Shown one piece after another: positions 8,409 through 16,818 of a stretch of DNA of 64,000 nt. Every line of letters starts with the position of its first letter. The stretch's first letter is position 1. The stretch covers positions 126,023 through 190,022 of the forward strand of contig NZ_JRFC01000014.1 of assembly GCF_000769075.1 (NCBI RefSeq), written 5' to 3'. The stretch is from Porphyromonas sp. COT-290 OH3588. Lineage in GTDB: Bacteria > Bacteroidota > Bacteroidia > Bacteroidales > Porphyromonadaceae. Below the pieces are notes generated by a model. That model saw only the letters and a list, made by a program, of their open reading frames with translations. It was not told the DNA's origin and did no database searches. Made by a program: the position numbers and the translations under genes.

Positions 8409-9143
8409 TTACTCGGTATCCAAGCCTGCATTGATGAAGTGCAGCAGTCCTTGAGTACCAGTACTCTCGATCGTTTCACTACTTCCCTCCCACTCTTTGC
8501 GCCCTCTATTGATGTAGATAATCTTATCACCAATGGTACGCACAGTATTCATATCATGGGTATTGACAATCGTCGTGATGCCGTACTCCTGAGTCAACTC
8601 CCGAATAAGCAGGTCAATTACCTTGCTTGTCTTAGGGTCTAGACCCGAGTTGGGCTCGTCGCAGAATAGATACTTAGGGTTGAGTGCCAAGGCTCGAGCG
8701 ATGGCCGTGCGCTTCATCATACCTCCACTAATCTCACTCGGGTAACGCCCCACAGCCTCGGTAAGCCCAACACGCTCGAGTAGCTCCATTGCTTTGGCTC
8801 TATAGACATGCACAGGGTCGGTAGAGAACATCTCCATAGGGAACATTACATTCTCCAGCACCGTCATACTATCAAACAGAGCCGACCCTTGGAAGAGCAT
8901 ACCCACCTCACGGCGTAGCTGTACGAGCTCCTGCTTAGTCATCGCTGCGATGTTACGCCCATCGTATAGGATCTCCCCACTACTAGGCTGGAAGAGCCCA
9001 ATCATACACTTGACAAAAACAGACTTACCTGCTCCGCTACGCCCAATCACTAGATTGGTTTTACCTGCCTCAAAAACTGCATCAATACCCCGGAGGACCT
9101 CCTTACCATCGAAGCTCTTATGTAGTGATTTAACTTCTATCAT
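8409..9143 (-). CDS. MlaF-type ABC transporter ATPase
   Basis: A 244-residue ABC ATPase. Walker A is GRSGAGKSVFVK, the signature is SGGMMKRTAIARAL, and Walker B is YLFCDEPNSGLDP. The form SGGMxKR with EPxSGLDP is typical of the Mla/Ttg2 lipid transport group, which moves phospholipids between the two membranes. The MlaE-type permease gene precedes it by 17 bases. An MlaD-type MCE protein is not encoded next to it in this window. Confidence 0.9.
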   Translation of the reverse strand: MIEVKSLHKSFDGKEVLRGIDAVFEAGKTNLVIGRSGAGKSVFVKCMIGLFQPSSGEILYDGRNIAAMTKQELVQLRREVGMLFQGSALFDSMTVLENVMFPMEMFSTDPVHVYRAKAMELLERVGLTEAVGRYPSEISGGMMKRTAIARALALNPKYLFCDEPNSGLDPKTSKVIDLLIRELTQEYGITTIVNTHDMNTVRTIGDKIIYINRGRKEWEGSSETIESTGTQGLLHFINAGLDTE

Positions 9144-9160
9144 TGTTGTATTCCGCTAGA

Positions 9161-9907
9161 TTAAGTGAGCATCAAGTCGGTGAGGATAACATCAAAGAGC
9201 AGAATAAGGACACTGCTACGCACTACGGCCTGCGTACTCGCCGAGCCTACCTGCAGTGCTCCACCCTTGACGCAATAGCCATGGTAAGAAGCTACTGACG
9301 AAATGATAAAAGCATACACGAGCGACTTGATGATCGAATGGCCGATGAACTTGGCATTGAACATCAGTTGTAGCCCATAAATAAAATCCTTCGTCGGCAA
9401 ACTATCCACTACATAGGTCGCCAAGTAGCCTCCCCCTATCCCCGTAATCATGGAGAAGATGGAGAGAATGGGTATGAAGAGCATCAAGCCTGTGATTTTG
9501 GGCAATATCAAATAATTGGCAGAGTTTACCCCCATGATCTCAAGAGCATCTATCTGCTCCGTGACACGCATAGTCCCTAGCTCCGAGGCAATACTTGACC
9601 CAATCTTACCAGCCAAAATAAGGCACATCACCGTTGAGGAGAACTCCAATAGGATAATCTCACGAGCAGAGTAACCAATCGTGAACTTAGGGATAAGCGG
9701 ACTTGAGATATTGATGGATAACTGAATGGTAATAACTGCACCAATAAAAAACGATATAATAAAAACGATGCCAAGGGAATTGACCCCAAGTTCGTATATC
9801 TCTCTCACGAGAGATCGATAAAACATACGCCAACGACCCGGGACCGCAATCGTTCGTTTCATAAGCTCTGTATATTCGCCCATCTGAGCGAGCATCTTGT
9901 ATTGCAT
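9161..9907 (-). CDS. MlaE-type ABC transporter permease
   Basis: A 248-residue integral membrane protein of the MlaE family with about five to six hydrophobic segments, for example GIVFIISFFIGAVITIQLSI and FIPILSIFSMITGIGGGYLA. The conserved central motif ELGTMRVTEQIDALEIMGVN is the cytoplasmic coupling region of this family. With the downstream ATPase it should form a lipid transporter of the inner membrane. It is the first gene of the operon; a perfect -7 box lies 29 bases upstream. Confidence 0.9.
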   Translation of the reverse strand: MQYKMLAQMGEYTELMKRTIAVPGRWRMFYRSLVREIYELGVNSLGIVFIISFFIGAVITIQLSINISSPLIPKFTIGYSAREIILLEFSSTVMCLILAGKIGSSIASELGTMRVTEQIDALEIMGVNSANYLILPKITGLMLFIPILSIFSMITGIGGGYLATYVVDSLPTKDFIYGLQLMFNAKFIGHSIIKSLVYAFIISSVASYHGYCVKGGALQVGSASTQAVVRSSVLILLFDVILTDLMLT

Positions 9908-9935
9908 CTATTTACTTTATTCAATTTATTTAGCA

Positions 9936-9943
9936 CAAAGATA
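9936..9943 (-). promoter_or_regulatory. -7 box for the MlaEF operon
   Basis: On the minus strand this reads TATCTTTG, a perfect Bacteroidetes TAnnTTTG box, 29 bases before the MlaE-type start codon. No clear TTG -33 element is seen at the expected distance. Confidence 0.5.
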
Positions 9944-10120
9944 AGAAGGTTTTCGATAAGGTAAATGTAGCACTATAGCCTAGACCACTTGTGTTTACAA
10001 GTGTGATAGGGCTAGGTACGACTCTCACCTACGACTAGGCCACTGGGGATACTCGGGCGATGCGATCAGAGATCGGCAGGAGACAAAACTCCAGCAATGA
10101 CAGGATTGTTCAAGAACCCC

Positions 10121-10452
10121 CAAATTTATATTTTAGGTCAGTTTTCAGAATGTTGATGGGAACCCACTCACTGCTAGGAGCCAAAAGTCTAAACCTCGTA
10201 TTTGCCCTCTTACAGGCTCTAGGTTACGTCCGCTGGCACTTGGGTGCCTCGCCCTAGATAGGCACAAAAGACTGCCTAGAACAGGACAATCACAAAGCAC
10301 TAAAAACCAAACACATAAATAAACCACTAAATAGACGTCAAGTATTTGCAGCCAACTTCTGAGGATTTCTTCCCATTAATCTTTGAGAATTGACGGACAC
10401 TTCGCCGAGGATTAGCCCACCAATCCTCAAAAGCCTTCCCATCAATTTCCCC
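10121..10452 (+). repeat. Dispersed repeat family 1, copy A
   Basis: About 332 bases that start with CAAATTTATATTTTAG and end with CTTCCCATCAATTTCCCC. Between these come GTTGATGGGAA, the block CCTCGTATTTG..CTCT..AGGCTCTAGG, an A-rich middle, and TTTCTTCCCATTAATCT. The same order and spacing recur at 18772, 29439, 44890 and (inverted) 59428. Short reading frames inside are not conserved between copies. The flanks 9944-10120 and 10453-10672 hold no supported gene. Confidence 0.75.
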
Positions 10453-10672
10453 AATGCACTCTGTTCACCCTCTACAAACGACTGACCCATACTACGAAAT
10501 ATCACCACGAATATTTTACACTACTTAACTAAAAAGAAGAAAGAAGCCTAAGCTCTCCATGCACATTAGGCCTCACTTAATATATTATGGTTGGTCTCTG
10601 ATACTACACACTAGCATATGCGCTTCGCACTCTGGCATACGCTAGAGGCGCTGTGTCATAATAAAATAAACA

Positions 10673-10842
10673 AGCTGCTGTGTTGCCACGACATTCGGTT
10701 TCAATCACATACTTTGGTATGCTCCCTTTCCTCCGCACGGACTTCCTCGTCAGCCTCATTCTTAGCACCTTGTAGCTTGCACAGCCTGAGATATCTTAAA
10801 AGGGGGCTGCGCCAAAAATAAATTTTGACACAGCCCCCTTTT
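10673..10842. repeat. Dispersed repeat family 2, copy 2, with terminator
   Basis: Best-preserved match to the element at 5262-5430. It ends in the hairpin 10798-10842, whose arms are AAGGGGGCTG.GCCAAAA and TTTTGACACAGCCCCCTT. The hairpin is 17 bases past the stop of the coiled-coil gene at 10859 and probably terminates that operon. Confidence 0.75.
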
Positions 10843-10858
10843 CTAGTTAATTGGTTCT

Positions 10859-11770
10859 CTAAAGAGAGAATGTATGTGACCCAATCAAGTTCCCACTCTC
10901 GAATAGCATCAGACGATAAGCACCCGGCTGGAGAGCTTCCTCCACATTCCAGTACATGACTATGGGAGTTTCTTCGCCATTGTACTCAACCTCTCTGCGC
11001 ATTGAGAAAGGAATTGACTTGCCCTCGAAAGAGAAATTACCTGCTCCAGCCTTGAGCATAACCTCATCGTTAGGCATCACAAGTCGAGCATAGAAGGTTT
11101 TCACGCCAACCTCTGCCGTTATATTCTTGGCCACACGGAAGCTCACTTGCAGGGTTTCCACACGACCAATCTTTTTAGTCACCTTACCTTTCTTATCCAG
11201 AGGTGCTACATGTATTGCTGTCGCATCAAGCTTAGCAGCCAATGTGACCTTATCGGCCAGTTCGCTCCTCTGCGATGCTAACTGCCTAACCTCACTCGTG
11301 GCTCGCTGGAAGTCTGCCTTGACAGCCTTATTCTCCTCCCTGAGTCGCTGGTTAGCTGCGTGTAGCGAGTCGATCTGCACAACGTAAGTCTTGAGCACCT
11401 TGCGCAGTGTACCCACCTCCCTACTTAGCTGAGCAATACGAGCAGCATTGGTCGTCTTGACTTGATTGAGCTCCTCCAGCAGTCTATCCACCTTGGCACG
11501 CTCACCATTGAGCTGCCGAATAAGCGAATCATTGGTTAGGTTAAACGAGGTTTCCCGCCCATTAAGCGTAAGCTTATTGTATTGATGCTCATACTCGTCC
11601 GAGAGGTTGTCCAGCTCTTCCTGCATAGCCTCTTTCTGTAGCAATGCCAGTTCTTCCTTCTCTCGCTCAAACTGCTCTCGCTCACGGTCGAGCATCAGCC
11701 AGAAACCACCGATCAGAGCCAAGATCAGCAGAACAGCCCCTAGGACTACATACTTTACTTTCATCTTCAT
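10859..11770 (-). CDS. Membrane-anchored coiled-coil protein
   Basis: A 303-residue protein with one N-terminal membrane helix (YVVLGAVLLILALIGGFWLM). A long charged coiled coil follows over about residues 30-175 (heptads such as LREENKAVKADFQRATSEVR). A compact C-terminal domain comes last (about 200-303, VETLQVSFRVAKNITAEVG to YRLMLFESGNLIGSHTFSL). I do not recognise an enzyme motif. It lies 24 bases after the DUF3256-type gene in what looks like a kdsA operon. An envelope scaffold role would fit but is only a guess. Confidence 0.8.
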   Translation of the reverse strand: MKMKVKYVVLGAVLLILALIGGFWLMLDREREQFEREKEELALLQKEAMQEELDNLSDEYEHQYNKLTLNGRETSFNLTNDSLIRQLNGERAKVDRLLEELNQVKTTNAARIAQLSREVGTLRKVLKTYVVQIDSLHAANQRLREENKAVKADFQRATSEVRQLASQRSELADKVTLAAKLDATAIHVAPLDKKGKVTKKIGRVETLQVSFRVAKNITAEVGVKTFYARLVMPNDEVMLKAGAGNFSFEGKSIPFSMRREVEYNGEETPIVMYWNVEEALQPGAYRLMLFESGNLIGSHTFSL

Positions 11771-11794
11771 CTCCGTTTGAGTTTGCTAATCCTG

Positions 11795-12418
11795 CTACTT
11801 AGGTAACGCAGGTTGTAGTACCATCTGCGAACCATTCCACCGATAGAGTAGCTCGGGGCGTTGCTCTGCCACAGATACCAACTCCTCGTGCTCCTTGTCG
11901 CTCAGAGTAAGCGGCAGAATAGGCCTAACGCTCAGCAAATCTTGCTCACCCTCGACCCAAGACATCTCTAGATGAAGGGGATAGAGCAACTGCCCTAGGC
12001 GCTGCTCTACATATTGCCCTGCACGCATACCCCAACGCTCAAGTATCAGTGGGCGCAGAGGTTCTCGATCGAAAAGCTTAACCTGAGGGAGCTCCTGCCA
12101 GCTAGGCGAATAGCTACGTAGACTGCTATCCTTAATAGGCGCATCTACACTCTCAATCACTAGAACTAGCGGCGTACCGTTGAGCATAGGGAATAGCTTA
12201 ATCGACAAGCGGCTCAGATCGCTCGTAGCTATGGTATAGCTTGTCACCCCTTTGGGCAAAAGCTCTCTCTGCTCTAAGTCTTGTAAGGCTTCAGTACGCT
12301 GAGCGTCCGTAATCAGTGGGCAGCTCTTGATGTAGCTAGAGAGCTGATCCGTCTGAGCTGTAGCGAGGCTACTAAGCCCCAAGGCACAGACCAATGACAA
12401 AATACGAAATACCTTCAT
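11795..12418 (-). CDS. DUF3256-like secreted protein
   Basis: A 207-residue protein with a cleavable signal peptide (VFRILSLVCALGLSSLATAQ). The mature part resembles the Bacteroidales DUF3256 family, with TSYTIATSDLSRLSIKLFP, GTPLVLVIESVDAPIKDSSL and a C-terminal NGSQMVLQPAL. The function of that family is unknown. It lies nine bases after kdsA and 24 before the coiled-coil gene, so all three are probably co-transcribed. The family assignment is from memory of sequence style and would need a profile search. Confidence 0.75.
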   Translation of the reverse strand: MKVFRILSLVCALGLSSLATAQTDQLSSYIKSCPLITDAQRTEALQDLEQRELLPKGVTSYTIATSDLSRLSIKLFPMLNGTPLVLVIESVDAPIKDSSLRSYSPSWQELPQVKLFDREPLRPLILERWGMRAGQYVEQRLGQLLYPLHLEMSWVEGEQDLLSVRPILPLTLSDKEHEELVSVAEQRPELLYRWNGSQMVLQPALPK

Positions 12419-12427
12419 CGCCTTAAC

Positions 12428-13231
12428 CTAAATAATAGCCTGACGCAGGCGAACCAAGCGCTCGAGTAGCCCCTCGAGCAGATCCAAACGAAGCATATTA
12501 GCACCATCACTCTTGGCAATGGCTGGCTCTGGGTGTGTTTCGATGAACAAGCCATCAGCTCCCACTGCGATAGCGGCCTTGGCAATTGTTTCTATCAACT
12601 CTGGCTTGCCTCCCGTCACACCACTAGACTGGTTAGGCCTCTGCAACGAGTGCGTCACATCCATCACCGTGGGGAAGCCCGTCGCACGCATAGCAGGAAT
12701 GTTGGTAAAGTCCACAACAAGGTCCGAGTAGCCGAAGCTATTGCCTCGCTCCGTGAGGATAACCTGATTATTCCCCATATCAGTAACCTTGCGTGCGGCG
12801 TGCTCCATACCCGAAGCTCCGAGGAACTGCCCTTTCTTGATATTAACCATCTTGCCTGTGCGGGCAGCTGCAGCGATTAGGTCGGTCTGACGGCATAGAA
12901 ATGCAGGGATCTGCAAGACATCTACATACTCGGCAGCCATATCGGCCTCTACCGTTTCGTGGATATCCGTCACCACTGGCACATCGAAGGTTTCACGCAC
13001 CTTAGCCAATATCTTCAGGGCCCGCTCGTCGCCTATACCCGTGAAAGAATCTACGCGAGAGCGATTGGCCTTGCGGTAGGAACCTTTGAAAATATAGGGA
13101 ATACCAAGACGCTCTGTGATGCGTGTAATATGCTCTGCTATGCGTAGTGCCATAGCTTCGTCTTCTATAGCACAGGGACCAGCCATAAGGAAGAAGTTGC
13201 TCCCTGAGGTTAGATCTTGATACTTGATCAT
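12428..13231 (-). CDS. kdsA: 3-deoxy-8-phosphooctulonate synthase
   Basis: A 267-residue KDO-8-phosphate synthase, which condenses phosphoenolpyruvate with arabinose-5-phosphate for lipopolysaccharide core synthesis. Key family segments are visible: FLMAGPCAIE near the start, FKGSYRKANRSR for substrate binding, VVTDIHE, DVLQIPAFLCRQTDL and the C-terminal IETHPEPAIAKSDGANM. The length is usual. It leads an operon with two envelope proteins of unknown role, and a perfect -7 box lies 37 bases upstream. Confidence 0.95.
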   Translation of the reverse strand: MIKYQDLTSGSNFFLMAGPCAIEDEAMALRIAEHITRITERLGIPYIFKGSYRKANRSRVDSFTGIGDERALKILAKVRETFDVPVVTDIHETVEADMAAEYVDVLQIPAFLCRQTDLIAAAARTGKMVNIKKGQFLGASGMEHAARKVTDMGNNQVILTERGNSFGYSDLVVDFTNIPAMRATGFPTVMDVTHSLQRPNQSSGVTGGKPELIETIAKAAIAVGADGLFIETHPEPAIAKSDGANMLRLDLLEGLLERLVRLRQAII

Positions 13232-13268
13232 TTTCTTTAAGTCTTTAGATAATACAATCTTCTTTCCG

Positions 13269-13276
13269 CAAAGATA
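13269..13276 (-). promoter_or_regulatory. -7 box for kdsA
   Basis: The minus strand reads TATCTTTG, a perfect TAnnTTTG box, 37 bases before the kdsA start. No good -33 TTG is seen. Confidence 0.5.
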
Positions 13277-13323
13277 ATTATTTATAGCTCACAGCTATTC
13301 GCTTCTGTTCCCAAGAAACAGAG

Positions 13324-13365
13324 AGAGGGTCTGCACCGCAATCTTTATTGCGGTGCAGACCCTCT
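13324..13365. terminator. Hairpin downstream of the beta-barrel gene
   Basis: Arms 13324-13341 and 13348-13365 form a perfect 18-bp stem with a six-base loop. It lies 44 bases past the stop of the gene at 13410, on the minus strand. Confidence 0.7.
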
Positions 13366-13409
13366 GTGACATATCGCTCAGATATGACTGAGCCTCTCTT
13401 ACCTATCGA

Positions 13410-14117
13410 CTAGAATTGATAACCTAGAGTAGCGTAGACAAGCGCATGGCGTGAACGATCGTTAGCAAACGGAGATACTCTGTATCGATCGTTAAGGATC
13501 AGCACACGGTGCTTATCGTCGATGGTAGTAAGACCATATTCGGCACCAACCTTGATATAGAAATCTCTATATGCATACATAGCGCTGGCACCAAGGCTAA
13601 CTTCAAATCTCTTGAATAATTTCTGACCAAACACATCATAGCTCTTACTGATCCCGGGAGCTTTAAGGCCATTGATTGCGCCAGACAGAGCATAGTTGAA
13701 CGATGGGCCAACAGCCAAGTAGATCTTGTTTAGCGCATTGATATTAAGTCTATACGACACTTCCAATGGGAGGGAAAGATACATAAAACCTAGGCTGCTC
13801 TCTTCGGAGAGAGTAAACCTACCCCCAGAATACCCAATCGAGGTGTCCTCGACATAGAAGTTCGAGTTCTCCCCCTTGTTCGTAAGTGTCAGACCCGTTT
13901 GCAGAGCGAAATTGCTATATCTAAAAGGAAGTACCACTTGACCAGACAGCCTAAAGCCGAGCAAGAATGGTTTGGAAGGATGCCCCACTCCAGATACTCG
14001 TGAAGCTGTCACCCCTCCTTCTGCTCGATAGCGTAGCTGATCGAACTGAGCACTAAGACTAGCTACCGACGCTCCTAGTAGAAGCACCGATGCAATAATT
14101 TTAGAAAAAAAATTCAT
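13410..14117 (-). CDS. PorT-like outer-membrane beta-barrel protein
   Basis: A 235-residue protein with a signal peptide (SKIIASVLLLGASVASLSAQ). The mature chain is built from alternating strands typical of small eight-stranded barrels (YRAEGGVTASRVSG, FALQTGLTLTNKG, FYIKVGAEYGLTTI). It ends with the aromatic residue pattern YATLGYQF, as expected for BAM-assembled barrels. The family is the broad outer-membrane beta-barrel (PorT-like) group of Bacteroidetes; the ligand is unknown. It is 48 bases after the Dabb gene and may be the last gene of the serB operon. Confidence 0.8.
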   Translation of the reverse strand: MNFFSKIIASVLLLGASVASLSAQFDQLRYRAEGGVTASRVSGVGHPSKPFLLGFRLSGQVVLPFRYSNFALQTGLTLTNKGENSNFYVEDTSIGYSGGRFTLSEESSLGFMYLSLPLEVSYRLNINALNKIYLAVGPSFNYALSGAINGLKAPGISKSYDVFGQKLFKRFEVSLGASAMYAYRDFYIKVGAEYGLTTIDDKHRVLILNDRYRVSPFANDRSRHALVYATLGYQF

Positions 14118-14165
14118 GTTGTTGATTATTTAGAATTACCGATACATTAATATCAAATCACACTC

Positions 14166-14471
14166 CTACTCTACCGAATAGTCTACACAAGCCCGAGCCT
14201 TGAGATAGGGCTTAATCAAACTACGTACCACCTCAACGTGATCTGGATGATCAGCATACAAAGGAAGAGCTTCGATACTCTCAACCAAAGCCTCCAACAT
14301 AAAGTCGTAGGACTCTTTGGGGTTTTCGTTTACACTTACTTTCATTGATCTGAGTGCAGAAATTGACTCAGGCAAACGCTCTAGCTCTACCTTGATTTTT
14401 GCCAAAACAATCAACTTCTCCTCTTGTGTTTCAAAACCATCAAGCGAAAATAAAACTACGTGTTTGAGCAT
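14166..14471 (-). CDS. Dabb-family (stress-responsive A/B barrel) protein
   Basis: A 101-residue protein that starts MLKHVVLFSLDG and continues with a helix and YDFMLEALVESIEALPLYADHPDHVEV. This matches the dimeric alpha-beta barrel (Dabb) family, where the opening strand and the YxxHPxH motif are conserved. The biochemical role of bacterial members is mostly unknown. It starts 15 bases after the serB stop and is probably co-transcribed with it. Confidence 0.85.
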   Translation of the reverse strand: MLKHVVLFSLDGFETQEEKLIVLAKIKVELERLPESISALRSMKVSVNENPKESYDFMLEALVESIEALPLYADHPDHVEVVRSLIKPYLKARACVDYSVE

Positions 14472-14486
14472 AACTAATCTTTTTGT

Positions 14487-15704
14487 TTACATATCCAATA
14501 AAGAGTCTTTATAGCCTAAAAAGTACAACAGGCCATCTAGACCAACCGTGCTAATGTGCTGCTTAACGCCTTCTTTGACCTTGGGCTTGGCATGGAAAGC
14601 AATACCTAGCCCTGCGATAGAGAGCATAGGTAAATCGTTGGCTCCATCACCGACAGCAACTGTTTGCTGTAGATCTACCCCCTCAACCTGAGCTAGCAAG
14701 CGCAGAAGCTCTGCCTTACGTTTGCCATCTACGACCTCTCCCAAGTATCGACCAGTTAGCTTACCATTCTCAACCTCTAGTTCGTTGGCATAAACATAGT
14801 CCACACCAAACTTATTTTTCAAGTAATTACCAAAGAACGTGAAACCTCCCGAGAGGATAGCAATCTTGAAGCCAACTAACTTGAGTGTCTTCATCAATCG
14901 CTCCACACCCTCGGTAATGGGCAAATTCTCTGCTATATCTTGCATCACTGAGATGTCTAAGCCTTTAAGAAGAGCGACCCTCTGACGGAAGCTCTCGGTA
15001 AAGTCTATTTCACCTCTCATTGCGCTCTCTGTGATCTCTCGCACCTGCTGACCTACGCCAGCCCTCTCGGCCAGCTCATCTATGACTTCGGTCTGGATCA
15101 GGGTAGAGTCCATATCGAAACAGATAAGTCTGCGGGTGCGTCTATACATGCTCTCTCTCTGGAAAGATATATCCATAGCATGCTCTGCCGATAGCTCTAC
15201 GAAAGCCTTTTGCAAGCCAACGATATCCGACGGAGTACCTCTCATTGAGAACTCCACACTAGCCAGAGGAGCATTCTCCTCTGGGCGAAGAGAGATGCGC
15301 CCAGTTAGACGTTTAATATCATCTATGTTCAATCCCTGTGCTGCGCTGATACGAGTAACATTAGCGATCATCTGAGCCGTAATCTTACGAGCTACTAGCG
15401 TTATGATATAGCGGTTCTTCCCCTGCATACTAACCCAGTGGGTATAGGCTTCTTCTGTGATGGGACGAAAACGAATCTTGACCCCAAGCTCATAACTTCT
15501 GAAGAGCAAATCCTTGAGGATCGCCCCTGATGCCTCCTCCGTTGTCTGGAAGAGAATTCCAAGGTTTAGGTTATTGTGAATATCGGCCTGACCGATGTCT
15601 AGGATAAAGGCATCGTACATGGCCAAAATCTCTGTCAGGGAGGCCGTAACGCCGGGTCTGTCTTCTCCCTGTATGGTAGCTAGAATAATTTTCGTTGTAT
15701 CCAT
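14487..15704 (-). CDS. serB: Phosphoserine phosphatase with ACT domains
   Basis: A 405-residue SerB. The N-terminal half holds ACT-like regulatory modules (IILATIQGEDRPGVTASLTEI and a second one near residues 95-180). The C-terminal half is the HAD phosphatase with motif I CFDMDSTLIQTEVID, motif II LSGGFTFF and motif IV AVGDGANDLPML. It hydrolyses phosphoserine in the last step of serine synthesis. The ACT part suggests feedback control by serine. A -7 box lies about 45 bases upstream. Confidence 0.95.
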   Translation of the reverse strand: MDTTKIILATIQGEDRPGVTASLTEILAMYDAFILDIGQADIHNNLNLGILFQTTEEASGAILKDLLFRSYELGVKIRFRPITEEAYTHWVSMQGKNRYIITLVARKITAQMIANVTRISAAQGLNIDDIKRLTGRISLRPEENAPLASVEFSMRGTPSDIVGLQKAFVELSAEHAMDISFQRESMYRRTRRLICFDMDSTLIQTEVIDELAERAGVGQQVREITESAMRGEIDFTESFRQRVALLKGLDISVMQDIAENLPITEGVERLMKTLKLVGFKIAILSGGFTFFGNYLKNKFGVDYVYANELEVENGKLTGRYLGEVVDGKRKAELLRLLAQVEGVDLQQTVAVGDGANDLPMLSIAGLGIAFHAKPKVKEGVKQHISTVGLDGLLYFLGYKDSLLDM

Positions 15705-15748
15705 AATATATTACCCTTTTGGTAATTGAATATGAATTATTTCGAGAG

Positions 15749-15756
15749 CAAAGGTA
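15749..15756 (-). promoter_or_regulatory. -7 box for serB
   Basis: The minus strand reads TACCTTTG, a perfect TAnnTTTG box, 45 bases before the serB start codon. Confidence 0.5.
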
Positions 15757-15827
15757 AAATTAATCTCTCAGATATATTAAACCAAGTTTACAGAAATACA
15801 TAGTTTGACCTATGCCTCTAAAAACTC

Positions 15828-16751
15828 CTACTTACCGGCTTGATGCACCGTAAGCTGAGGGAACGGAAAGTTTATGCCAGCCTTATTAAACTCGGCATAC
15901 ACTCTACGATTGTAGTCGAAGAAGACGTCCCACACCTCCTCACTCTTCACCCAAGCTCTGACAACCAAGTCCACAGAGCTTGCATTGAGTGTTTTGAGAG
16001 CTACGAAAGGACGTACGGGCTCTTGTAAAACACGAGTATCGCTATTGATCAAATGCTCTAGAAGCTGCTTAGCCTCCTCGAAGTCTTGCCCATATTCTAC
16101 GCCGAATATCCACTCTACACGCCTAGTAGAGGCATGCGAATAGTTAATCACAACGCCCGAACTCAAGATACCATTGGGAATAAAAATCATTTTATTCTCG
16201 GGCGTAGAGATACGTGTATGGAAGAGCGTTACGGCCTGAACCGTTCCACTCTCATTTTGTGCCTCGATAAAATCTCCTATCTGGAAGGGCTTAGTCACCA
16301 TCAAGATCACACCTCCTGCCAAATTCTGGAGCTGACCACTAAGAGCCATACCAATGGCCAAACCCATAGAAGCCAAAACCGCAGCAAAGGAAACAGATTT
16401 AACCCCCAAAAGGACTGCTATGCTAATACCTAATACGATGTATAGAATAGCTACGAAAAGCGAATCTAGCAAAGTTGCAGCCACCCCCTCAACCGCTCTT
16501 TTGGCGATGGTTGCCCTAAAAAACTTGGTAAGATACTTGATGGCCAAACGGCCCAAGAAAAACAATACGACAGCCAGTACTACCCGAATGCCGAAATTGA
16601 TAAATCCAGTTAGCCACTCCTGCCCAATCTGCTCCCAGCTATTACCAGTGCCCATCAAAGGGCGTGTTAGATTATGCAACAGCGAATCTGTGCTATGCTT
16701 CGTTGCGGAGTCTATAGTGGGTAGCCCGCCTGCTAGGAGAATAGGTTTCAT
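15828..16751 (-). CDS. MscS-type mechanosensitive channel
   Basis: I chose the ATG at 16751 (MKPILLAGGLPTID), giving about 307 residues; an ATG at 16850 is in frame, but its extension lacks similarity to channels and would overlap the divergent gene. Three membrane helices are followed by the pore helix SFAAVLASMGLAIGMALSGQ, rich in Gly and Ala as in MscS TM3. The beta domain shows QIGDFIEA and IFIPNGIL. It opens on membrane tension to release solutes in osmotic downshock. It is divergent from the TPR gene. Confidence 0.9.
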   Translation of the reverse strand: MKPILLAGGLPTIDSATKHSTDSLLHNLTRPLMGTGNSWEQIGQEWLTGFINFGIRVVLAVVLFFLGRLAIKYLTKFFRATIAKRAVEGVAATLLDSLFVAILYIVLGISIAVLLGVKSVSFAAVLASMGLAIGMALSGQLQNLAGGVILMVTKPFQIGDFIEAQNESGTVQAVTLFHTRISTPENKMIFIPNGILSSGVVINYSHASTRRVEWIFGVEYGQDFEEAKQLLEHLINSDTRVLQEPVRPFVALKTLNASSVDLVVRAWVKSEEVWDVFFDYNRRVYAEFNKAGINFPFPQLTVHQAGK

Positions 16752-16818
16752 AATTATCAATACCTTTATTTCGTTATATACAGTAAAATCCTTTATACAA
16801 TATAAATTACCACAACTA

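Noticed and set aside
10618..10821. 67-codon frame in repeat family 2 copy 2
   Set aside because: The corresponding frame is not conserved in copies 1, 3 and 4; the shared bases seem to belong to the repeat and its terminator.
16354..16818. Long N-terminal extension of the TPR protein
   Set aside because: It would be antisense to the MscS gene and lacks a signal peptide; the start at 16819 puts the hydrophobic segment in a signal-peptide position.
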